Positions 12,801 to 24,800 of a stretch of 64,000 nt of DNA are shown piece after piece. Origin of the DNA: Eudromia elegans (taxonomy: Eukaryota > Chordata > Aves > Tinamiformes > Tinamidae); assembly GCA_003342815.1 (NCBI GenBank), contig PTEX01000232.1, positions 853,475 through 917,474 on the forward strand. Direction: 5' to 3'. The translations under genes were made by a program, and so were the position numbers. Position 1 is the stretch's first letter. Each line of letters begins with the position of its first letter. The notes below the pieces were generated by a model, which did no database searches, had not been told where the DNA came from, and worked only from the letters and a program-made list of their open reading frames with translations.

Positions 12801-15800
12801 TTACATCTCTGTGTATATTTAAAGCCACTCGGTTGCACAGAGGCCCATTGATTTTAATGAGTTTCTTTGTGAGAGGAGGTGAACTCTTGGGGTAACTGCT
12901 AGCTAGACCCAGCATTAAGGCTGTATAAGCAAGCTTAATGAACTCTCCTAGGCTGCAAACATGGAAATTGTGGCTGTGCTCTTTCCCATCGTGTTTGCAA
13001 AAGCGCAGGGCTTCATAAACTTCCAGTGATGGATTTTCATCTTTTAATGTTTCCTCATCTCTCCAACATTCTTGGACATTTGAGGCACCAAAAGTTCCAC
13101 AGGAACTTAAGAAAGAATTTCTTACCAGTGAGGGTGACAGAGCCCTGGAACAGGCTGCCCAGAGAGGTGGTGGAGTCTCCTTCTCTGGAGATCTTCCAAA
13201 CCCGCTTGGACACCACCCTGTGCCACATGCTCTAGGGGACCCTGCGTGTGCAGGGGGGTTGGACTAGATGACCTCTAGAGGTCTCTTCCAACCTTAAGCA
13301 TTCTGTAATTCTATGATTCCTGTATAGAGTGATGAATTCCTCAGTCTCTTCTGGTAGCATTTATTATATTTTTCATCAAAGTAACTAATGCATTGATCTT
13401 TGAAGAGGTGAGCCCTTTCTTTCCTCCTAATCACAGACTCACAGAATGGTTGAAGTTGGAAGGGACCTGTAGAGATCATGTAGTCCAACCCCCCTGCTCC
13501 AGCAGGGACACCCAGAGCACGAGGCACAGGGTGGCATCCAGGTGGGTTTGAAGATCTCCAGAGAAGGAGACTCCCCAACCTCCCTGGGCAGCCTGTTCCA
13601 GGACTTCGTCATCCTCACAGCAAAGAAGTTCTTCACATGGAGATGGAACAGCCTGTGTTTCAATTTATGCCCTTTACCCCTTATTCTTTCAGCGGCCACT
13701 GCCAAGAAGAGTTTGTCCTCATCCTCCCTACGTTCTCCCATCGGGTATTTATACATATCGATCAGATCCCCTCTCAATCATCTCTTCTCCAGGCTGAACA
13801 GGCCCGCGCCTTTTGCTTTATTTGCCTTCCTCTGCTGGCAATCCTAACCTGATCTGCCACTCTATGCTCCTGCATGAGCACTTCCAGCTTCTTCCGTGTT
13901 TATTCACTTTTCCTCCCTTAGTTTTCCCCAGCACTGGCATGCCTGCCTTCTAACTGAACTCTTTCTTATTCACATCTTGGCTTTAGCAAAGTTTTAAGTA
14001 ATAAACAGGTAAAGGACACCTACCCTGGGTGTTAGATACAACTTAGTAATCTTGATGTGTTTACTCTTAATGTTTCATTTAAAATGCAGTTAATGAGGTA
14101 ATGCTTTACTTTCACTGTCATATTCAGACACAGGGTTTGTGGGCTGACTGAGGAATATGTACAACAGCTTTTTATTTTCAAGCAGTTTAACCCTGCTCAA
14201 GTATCCCCTCTACCTTCACAAGAAGATAGTTAATTACATCAAGATAGCAATAGCTGAAGAGACAATATATTACTGCTCCTCTGATGGTGATTACAAGTTT
14301 CTGAAACAGCCTTTCTCCTAAGTCAGTCAAATGAATAAAAGATGCTGAATGCTTTGAGAGCACTGAGTTATCTGCACAACTCTCACGAGAGGAGGAGATT
14401 CCTTTCCCTACTCTTTGGTTCCTGCAGGTTATCAAAGCTCAGTATTGACCTTTCGTACATTCCTATACTGCTGTATACGAGACAAAGCACCCATGTGCAA
14501 TTTTCCAGTTGGATGTAGTTAACGTGCTAACAGGAAGAGCTGCAGTTCACCGACCTGTTATCATATCTAGCAATGTTTAAAACACTTGATGCAGAAAAAG
14601 GACATTAGATCTCTGTACTGATACTGACGGTTTATTAGAATATGCTGTCGGCTCTTAAATACACAAACTTGTCGGAGCAGAAAGCGATGGCATGTAAGGC
14701 AGTTTAACTACTAATTTGCTTAAGCTCCAGCTCCATTTGCCTTTTGTATTATTTCAAAAACGGGTTGTTAAAATTGCTGCAATCTAAATCTCAGCTACAA
14801 AGTTTTGGGACCTCTTAGCCTGAGCTCCTTCAGCACTCCTGAATGTCGGCAAGAGTCAGAAACCAAAACTTGACACAGCTGTAAAAACACACGGAGAGTC
14901 TGTGGCCTCAGCAAATTCTACCAGTGCAGGCATATTTCAGATATAAATTTTACTCTGCTGTCCCTAGTACTAATGAAGTCAGTTTCTTTTGGTGGGTTTG
15001 CAGCCAGGTGTGTCCAGTTCTGTGGCTAACCAGTGCTCTTTACTTAATTTTTCCACTAGTGACATTTCTATCAAACGTCAAAAACAAACAGAAAAATTGG
15101 CTTGATGCAATGGCTCAAAGTGTTAATAGTAACATTAGGCTGGGTAAAAGACTTCCTTTCGATACTGCTTTGCCAGAGATCTCCACCTTGTGGCTTACAG
15201 TGAACAGATTTATACTATCCAGACTGGCAGCTGCTTAATCAGTTTGTAAAGGGAATTCAGTCAGAATTTGCTGCTATTTGTCTTCCTACCAGAGTTCTGA
15301 ATATTAACCAGACTGATCCGAATATTGTGTTTGAGCAGTAGTATGTATATATAAAAGCAGGCTTTGTAAGGGAGAGGGGGTTTATTTTATTTTTTTTATA
15401 TATAACCTGAGATGAAGCTGCAGATTTGCTCCGAAGGACTGGAGCAGCCTGCAGTGTGCTTCCAGACCATCTCTTGCAACAGGGATGTGATTACCAAAAC
15501 TAACTGGTAGCTCTTGGCACAAATGGGACACTATTTTAAAAAGATGCGTCCCCTTTTTTTTTGTTTTCCAATATCTCTAAACTTCCAGGCTTACTTGAAC
15601 AATGATGTCACGCATGTTGCGATGCCATGGCATTTCTGAAATAAGTAAGGCTTTTTTTTTTGAGTGCAGAATAATTCATTTTAGAACCATCCATGCTCTT
15701 AAAAAGTGCAAAAGAGATGATAAGAGCAGGCCAGGCAAGGTCATGAAGCCCAACATGGCAAAGCTGTTTTAATTTATCTTAATCCCACTTTCCTGTTTTC

Positions 15801-18800
15801 CCACCAGACCTCTCAGACCCTGCCCCCTCCTTATTTTTTTTCCCCAGGAACACATCTAGATATCTTTTGAATTCATTTACTGGCTCTGCTGGGCATAGCA
15901 CAATACAGTCTTTGTTATACTTTTAACCAGATCTGTTTACATACAGTGACCCTTAGTTTGCTCTCGGTTACATTGGTGAACATCTGAAGTTACAGCATCA
16001 GAGTCAATAAAGTGTTTCACATCGGTGTAACTGAGGGCAGAATTTAGCTTCATAAAATAGAACACAACTTTTTGTCTTGATACTTTCATGGTTATAAAAC
16101 TCTAGATAATTAAAAATATTGGCTTACACGAACCATATTCTATTTTTCAAAATTTAACTTGGGATTTGGAATTTAGGCTCACATGTTATTGCCCTTGCCT
16201 GATGTGGTACACTGCAACTGTAGTTATTCTTCATATGGAAAACAAAAAGGTTGAAAATTTTGAACAATGGATTCCCATTATGGTTGGAATTAGGCGAGTG
16301 AGGTTCTAGAACAGGTTTCTAAGATGAGAGGACAGGGCACAAAGTTGATAAAATTTTAAGATGAAATTCGATCTTTACATGAATTGAAATGTAGTTGGTT
16401 ACCTATGGTGGGAAACTGCTGAACTTGAAAACTCAGGTGTTCCTTTTCAGACCTGTCTTTTACATGTCATGGAAGTCCTGGAATGAATTTGGGGTGTGCG
16501 AAACAAAAAACATGGAAGAACAGAGAAGAATGGGGGAAAGTGAGGGCAGAAGGAAAATGTTTGTAGTACTCTGGCAAATGAGCAGATGGGGTTGTGTGTG
16601 ACGTGGGGTAAGTGCTGAAAACTGCCACTGTCATTGAGGCCTCATCAGGAAAACAAAAAGCGCAAGTGTGGGATCAAGTTTAGTCAACCAAAATCTGAAA
16701 ACTTGCTTTAAAAGTTAAACTTTTTTCCCAGAAGGCCTTGTCCTTGGTGCAGGATTGCGCTTGCTTTGTCAGCTAGACTTTGACGACTTTGTCTAAACTT
16801 AACTTCTGAGGTTCACCAAGAAATGGTTTCACAGCACCATGCTCAAAATTTAAATTTCATTCTGATTATATGAAGTCTTACCTGCATGTTATAGGCCCTG
16901 ACATACAAGCAGAGCAGAAATATCCGCCTTTGATATTTCCTCAAAGAGCTCTAAAGCTCATGGCTGGTTTCCAGTAGTTTGTCATTTTATAGATGTGTAA
17001 GATTATCAGGTTGGCTTCTAGGGTAGATATTGAATTTGGTTATGGGAATCTAATAATGTTAATATGCAAGAAATTGCACGTGTATGGGATTTTACCCTGA
17101 GAACACTTAGACCCTGATGAAGCCTGGACAGATAATAGACTGTGATATAAATTTAGCTTTGCTGGGTTGCGGAGTTTTGAAATCACAGAAATGGCCTTTT
17201 TTGATGCGTACCAGCAATACCTGGCGTTGAAATGAAGGTATAATATACGTTTGAGTTCTTTCACTAGCCTCCCTCAAGTTTCCGTGCAGTCTGGCATCAA
17301 AAATCAATTTAAAATTCCCAGATGTGTTGAAGCCTGTTACTGTAAGGTCACCTTCTTGGCCTACTTTGTGCCTTCCTCCAGCACCTGCAAGTACCACCCA
17401 GTAAGGTACCTTACAGCACCATTCCTAGAAGCCTTTCTCTTTGCCTACCTCATTCCAAACCAATGTGGGGATTTCGCATGTCAAAATTGATTTTAGCATA
17501 CAGTGATTGTAGGGTTTAAGCGCTCCTCTCTGTTCCTCAGAATCTCCAGGATGCAGTTTAGGTGCTAAAATTCCAGTGTTGAACAAGGAAATAACTGCAC
17601 AACACAATTGCATTATTTACATGTTAGCAGCACAGATGATGACAACAGGAACAGGGAAAACAAGCCGAATGGGACTTACCATAAAGACTGGGCTCAGCAG
17701 ACTGTTCCCTGGCCACCTGTCAGTGCCTTGTGTATCACTTAGAAGGCAGTTCATGTTTTGCCTATATGTGGTGCAGGGTTAAGTAATGTGCTGTTATGCT
17801 AGATATTTTGGACAATTTTACCTTACCAGTTTCTTTATCCTTTGAAGTTCTGCCCTAAATTCCTCCTTTGACATTTGCTGATCTGCTCGGATTAGGTCTT
17901 TGAGAATGTGAGAGCAAGGTGTCTCATCTTGCAGATGTAACCAATTTTTTAACCTCTAAGCTGCAGCAGTGAAAATATGAACGCAACTATCCAATTCCAA
18001 TATCCTTGTATGTTTAGGAAGAAACTTACGACTTTTCTAGGTCCAAATAATCAAGTTTTGCTAAAATCATTAGATATTTTATGTTGATGTATTTTATTTG
18101 TATTGTTGCCTATTTTTCACTGCCAATAGGATGTCAATGGTATCATTTCTTCTTCAAAATCTCTACTTATAAATTTCCCATTGAGAATAACTTTTCTTTA
18201 AACTTGCAGTGACTACCTGTCTTGGAAGACAATAACACAAGGATTAACGGACATTCTGATGCAGTGCAGGAATGCTGAAGATGTTTGAGAAATTGCTCCT
18301 TTCCTTCCCCTTTTCTTTGTCTTTTATTGTCTCTAGGAGACTCAACAACACTTACTTCCCTAGTGCTTGCTTTTCTTTGTTGTGTTAGTTATGTTGTACT
18401 GTTTCCCTGTATACCTAATTTAGTATTTATTTGTAGGATGTAGGCAATTACTTAGGATTCTCTGTTCTTCATTGTAACTCGTCATTCCTCCTTGGAAGTA
18501 CTTTTTTCTCTCCTCCTTGGAGAGAACCCTCCTCCTTGTCAAGACAATCAAGCAGGGTTTCAATTCACTGCAGCTTGCACAGTCCTCCCTCCTCAGACTC
18601 TCTTCCTGCTTTCACCTTTCGCTGTCTCAGTCTTTCACACTCTTGTCTGACCTACCTCTTAACTTGTAATTAGTCTGTCTGCCTGCCCTTTGCTTTTCCT
18701 CCTTTTCAAGTCCTCTGTGTTTCCTTGCATAGATCATGCTGGCACCACCAGCTCAGTCTGTTCCTTTCTGTGCTTTCTAGTCCTCTGCTTGACTAATCCT

Positions 18801-21800
18801 TTGTAGCCCTCAGTGCCAGCTGGGCCTATTCTCCAGCCCTTCCAGGCTTCTGCACTGATGCCGTGGACACGCTCTTCCACCAGCCTCCTATTGCAAGGGT
18901 CCATAATGAAGGCTCAGGCTCCCCCCTTAATATACCTGCTTGCTTCAGAACTACACTAGCATGTCACTAGCACAAGTTTGTTTCATTTCAAGTCATTCTC
19001 TTCTTCAGTCCCTCTGATTTGTCTAGCCAAGCACCTTCTTTCCCATTCTAACTGCCAGGTTCACATTGACCATTTTCAGCATTTTTCTCAGTTATTGATC
19101 TTCCTTATGCCTTATGCTTTTGTCTCTAGCCTAGACATCACTTATGTGTTTTCCCCAAACTGCTGCTAGGATCATCTGCATGGCTTGTCCTTCATTTGGG
19201 GACAATGGCATTTCGTCTCATGACATTCTCCACTAGTTCTTGTGACTCAATGTCTGTGTGCTTGGGGACAGAGCGGGGGGATGTTTGGCAATTTGCCAGC
19301 CATTGACAGTCTTGATCAGCTTTTCCTGCAAGCAGCTCCATGTTGTTCTAATTGCAGAGCTCCTTCAAATTCCGGTCTTAAATTCTACTGCAGACACAAT
19401 GTCTTTTTGTTTATAATACGTTTGCTGAAGTGCCTTGTGGCCTGGCTAGATGAGTAGGTTGCACACATTTATGTTTTCCTTTTTGAATTCAGTTTTGTTA
19501 CCTCATTTTTGCCTTCTCTAGTCCACTTCATGTGTTCATTAGAAACTACCAGCTTTATGAAGCCCTTACCTTTGCTTTTGCTAACAACTCCTGCAATAAG
19601 TAAATGATAATGATCAGGAAGTGAAAATAAGTGAAAATACAATACATTCAATAATTTCAGTGCTATCTGGCTTTTCTTTCTCTCTCCTTTTTTTTTCCAT
19701 CTTTACCTCTTTAGTACGAGTAACAATACATAATACTTTCATGCCCACCTAGACAAACTTTGTTTTTCTGTTTACTTTCTTGTGTTGGGAAGCTCATCAG
19801 AACTTGTCTTTCTATTCACTGATACATGATCCTTCTATTCTCTTGTTATCTTTCTATTCACTTCTTTTTGACTGAAATATCAGTATGTTTGGGCTTAGAG
19901 AAAGCAATCTCTGTTTGTTGCTAGCAGTGTGTTGCCAACTCTATTGGGTAATTTTCCATTTGGTCGTTTGGCCTTCTTGTGGCCATGAGGATGACTGAAC
20001 ATCAAGAGGGAGATTCAGCTACAGATAAAGCTGATGTGGATAGGAAATTGGGTCAGTATAATCTTGGTTGATGTAGAATGAGGAACACAGTCATCTGGGT
20101 TCAGTTTCGGATGTCTGGGGATGGGTTTCATAACTACAAATGTCTGTGTTAAACAGAAGGCTGGCAGGCCTGGAAGTGACTATTGGTTTTAGGGGCATCA
20201 CCTGAATTAGCGGTCAGTATGCCCAGATAATGCTAAAACACCCTCCTTGTTTCCTTGTGTTTGTAGATACTATATGAAAATTCAGTTTCCTAAGAACAAA
20301 GGAAATGGCAGAGACCCTGTAATTGATGCAGGTCTTTGTCTTGGTCCCTGGCCAACAGGCCAGAGCCAAGATGCTTGAAAACAAAGTGTCCAATTCAGGG
20401 CATTCTAAATTTGCCCTAGTGGAATTTCCTCCTTTATTTTTCACTTGGAGGAGAGAAGGTGGCTCATATATAGGTTATTTTTTTTATTTTTCAGGAAACA
20501 CTGTAAAAGGAAACTTTTGCCTTCTTAAAGTCCTTACCCACTCATTTAAGATCTTCTGGAAGTTTGTTTATTCTTAGTAGCATCAAATCCGAATGAAATA
20601 CAGAAGTACGATGGAAAACTCACAGTATCTTACCTTGTAGCTTTCTCTTGGTTTGCTTTCCTTCTTTGCCGTTTACTTGAGGGCAGGAATAGGGTAGAGA
20701 AATAATTTTTGTTCACTTCTGAAAGGTTACAGTAATAAAGAAACTCTTGTTAACATCAGAGTATATGGCAGGCAGGAGTTTTCACAGTCTGGCATTGTTT
20801 ATTTTACCAGCAATTTGGAACCTTCTGCACTCTTAAAATATTGGCAAGAAAATATTTAACTGTTAACTATTCTGTGGCATGCGTGTGTTTGAAGCCCTGG
20901 GGAGGAGGAGTGCTTGGGGAAATCGTTTTTTTCTCAGCTTATGATTGAAACCAGAAGGTGCAGAATATTGGTAGAAGGTAAAAGCAATGTGACTTCAAAT
21001 TACAATTTTAGACCTAATGTGGAACTGTTGGGAGAATGTCAAAGAGGTCGTATATGAACACGCCTGCCCTAGAAAAGAGTGGGAAGTTTGGTGGAGCAAG
21101 TAGAAGTGAGGCAGACTGCTAGACAAAGCAGAAATGAATGTCAAAGTTAGATGGTGAGAGTGAGTATTTGTCCCTGCCTCACTCCCTGGCTAAAGGTTAC
21201 AACAGGACTGCAGACGAGCATCACAGAGTAGGTTAGTTAAGTGCTCTATAATTGTGTGGGGTCTAGCAGTTGACACCCCATTAGAAATGAAATAAAAATA
21301 ACTTTTTAGTGGAGAGAGGTTCTGTCTTTCTGTCTGTCTTTCTGTCTTGCATATGTAATTAGTTTTTGCTCCAAATTCTGGTGCTTCCACTGTGGTTCCA
21401 ATTTCTGGTCCCATCTTCACCTCCAGGTGGAGATAAATAGATGAATGACTGGTATGGGCTTGCTAATATTTCTGTATAAGGCGTAGCCTCTTCCCATGGC
21501 ATTACTAAAAGCTAAGGACAGCATTTTCTCTCACAGTAGTTTATTTCAGTAGAAATTCTTACCAGGTCAGCAAAGGCACCTGATGGATATCCAGGATCCT
21601 CTAATGAGCTATGGTGGCACTGCAGGAAGAGGTGCACAGAAGAGATGCCAAGCAGGATCTGCGCAGTTCAGCAGAAAGGGAGTAGGCCTGAACATACTTA
21701 GCAGTCATTCTCCTGCTGGCTGAAGCTCCAGTCACTAACCAACATCTTAGTAAGAAGAAGCAGAAAACAGAACAAATGAGAATCAGTATGTCTTCTTGTA

Positions 21801-24800
21801 TATCTTTCCTGTATTCACTCGTGAGTAATATGAAAGTTGCAGGGTGATCATGCATCTGCCCCTGTCCTAACTTTACGTTGTCATCTTCTGCAGTCCTTTC
21901 TAAACAAAAGTAGTGTTTAGTGTGTCCTCATATCTCTAATCACCTTTTTCTTTCTTGGTTTTCTAGTTTCTGTATTTGTTCTGAGCTGGAAAGATAGGTG
22001 AATGCAGCATCTATATGTGGACACAGTATGGATTTATGGCAGAAGAGGGTTCCTCTGTTTCTTTCTATTCCTTTCATAAGATTCCCTTATTTCTCCTTTT
22101 CTCCACTGTTGAATGTTGAACTGACATTTTCAGAGATGTGTCCACAAAAAAACTTAAGATCTGTTTCCTGAATTGTAGATGCTAGATGCTATAACAAAGA
22201 CCTGTTATTATATAAATGTTGATTGTTTTTTCCTAAACTATATTACTACTATATTACTAAAGTATTTTACTTTATCATCACTCAATATTATCAATCATAA
22301 TCCACAGGCAGACCATACCACATGGAATTTGGTTCTTTTCACCTCTTTTCAACTTGCGAAACTTCCTTCCAGTGTTTTAGACAGAGTTCTTGCTTCCAGT
22401 GTGTGCGGGTAAATTATAATAGTTGCTTTTAGGCTTTTAGCAAATGTTTTCTTAAAGGAGACTTTATAGGAGAAAAAACACCCCAACACCCCAACCCCTG
22501 CCAGAGAACTGGCACAACTAGAGAGAGGGCAGAGCAATTTTATCTCTCTTCTTTGCCCTTTTTCAGCATGTGCTGAAAGAAGAATGAAGAATGAGCCCCC
22601 ATCCATTCAACGTGGTCAGGGTTCTACTTGGACCTTGCTGCATCTTGAAGTGTAACCATGGCAGAGTTTGCAAGTGAACAAACTGCAAAATTAGCGTATC
22701 TCGTTTTAATGATGTCTAGGAATGACAGTCTTGGGGGGTTTTTTTTGGTTTTTTTGGGTTTTTTTCTGGTACATGTAGTGCTGTATAACTTGTATTTCTT
22801 TGTCAGTTTGAAATAGATATGGTCTAAGGAGTATTACTGATGGTCGTGTAGTTATTACGCGTACACGACCCTTTCCCTTAACCCTTTCCCTCAACCCTTT
22901 CCCTTAACTCTTTCCTTTCTACATATTGAGGATTTTGTCTGGACCTGGTTCTCATACAAACCAAAGTATATTTAGCTTTTGTCTAGGTTGGTACAATGTG
23001 GTAGGTTTTTGCTGAACACTGAAGATGGTTTTAAGGAGCGTGCTCTGAAGTTAAGCATCAACTGAGGTACATTACAGAATGACTTATTTTTGATTAGAAC
23101 GTTAGAGAATTTATCAAAAAAAAAGTTAATATAGTTTTAAAAGTGTATGGGGAATGACAGCTGCAGCTGATTATAAACTAGTTAGCATAACCTTGTTTGC
23201 AGGCAGAGTAGCAGAAAGGTTAATGCAAGAAAAAAAATGGCTGGAAAATAATTTTTGTCAGTTATACAGCTTTGTGACATTGCCTCGAGGAACTAGGCTT
23301 TTTGGACCATTCCTACAGGGTTTCTTTTTAATTCTTTATATTAATTTAATCTTTTTGATCTTGAGCTGCCTAGCTCAGTCATTTTCAAAATTACTGTCTT
23401 ACAAGTAATAGCCATGTTATTGAAGGAAATAAAAGGGCTGTATGCAGTCTTTCCCACATAATGTCATGTGCATTTATTAAAAGGGCAGCAAACACTTAAA
23501 AAACCTTTATATAACTATATATAGCTATATTATTTATAGTTATAATATAAACCATATATTATAAACCTTTCTTTCCAAACGCAAATTTGGAGAGGGCGCA
23601 GCAAAAAGCCCAAATGTTTGAGGACTGACAGAAATGGTTTACGGTGAAAGATTTGCCTTGTATCTCCTGCAGGAACTTCTGCCGACGTTAAGTGCTCCAT
23701 TAGTCAAAAGTGTAAATAGGAATGACTCATGTTTATGGCGGTGTGGCTAGCACCAGTCCCCAGAGCAGAGCCAGTCATAACAACAGAAGTGTACTCATAC
23801 CTGTGTAACTAGTTTTGCGCTAGAGATGGACTAATTTTAGTGGATCAGAATAAAACGCTACTTTGCTATTACAGTTTTGGCCACTCTAGAAGTGCTCTGA
23901 TGCTGTAGTGTATCAGTGTGCCTAGTGTAAACATTATCCTAAAGAGCTTAATCTTACCTTGAAAAGATTACTGTTGTGACACGCTTACTAAGCACAGATA
24001 TAGGAGCAAATATATGCTCCTATATATAGGACAGAAGAAGCCTTTTATTCTAGCAGGAATGGTATAATGAAAATGAAAGGGTAGAAAACGAAGCCAGAAA
24101 ACTCAAATATGAAATGAGATACACATGTTCAGCTGCGAGGGTGATATGCTTTAGCCAAGCACAACTTATTGAGCTTCGTACAGAGGGAACTCGGGGGAAA
24201 GTAATGGTCTGTGGTATGCCGAGGGTCAGGTTCTATGATCTAACCATTTCTTCTGGCTGGAATCTCTTCATAAAAAATATAGGTCAACCAGAACTTATGG
24301 CCTAAAGACAGGAATTGCTGCATGAAGTTTGGTGATTAGTGCTTGTACAAGGTGAGGTTAGAAGTGTCCCTTTTGGCCTTAGAGATGAAGTAGCGTAAGA
24401 GTGCAATACATGCTGGCAAAAGGCAACACAACAAGAAACTTCTGTTAAAATGCTTTGAAATAGCATTGCCTGTGCTTGCTGGGGCTATGTGTCTGCTGGC
24501 GTGTGGAGTGGCCCAACAAGGATATGTTTGTTACGTGGAAGAGTGGAGGATCCAATGTCCCATCTATGCAGAGACGGCATTTGCTCTGGGCCAGTTCCCT
24601 TCTGATCCTGTGGACTGAGTGTCTCCTGCGCATCAGAGCACACGCTCAAGTTTTGCACTCTGAGATATCTCGGAAGTGCAAACTGGAGCAACGTAAGTAG
24701 GGATGATGGAGATTCACTGTGAAAACATCCATGTGATCCAGCCAAAAGATGAATGTCAACTTGCCATGTAGTAGTGTTCGTTAAAAAATTTGCTAATATT

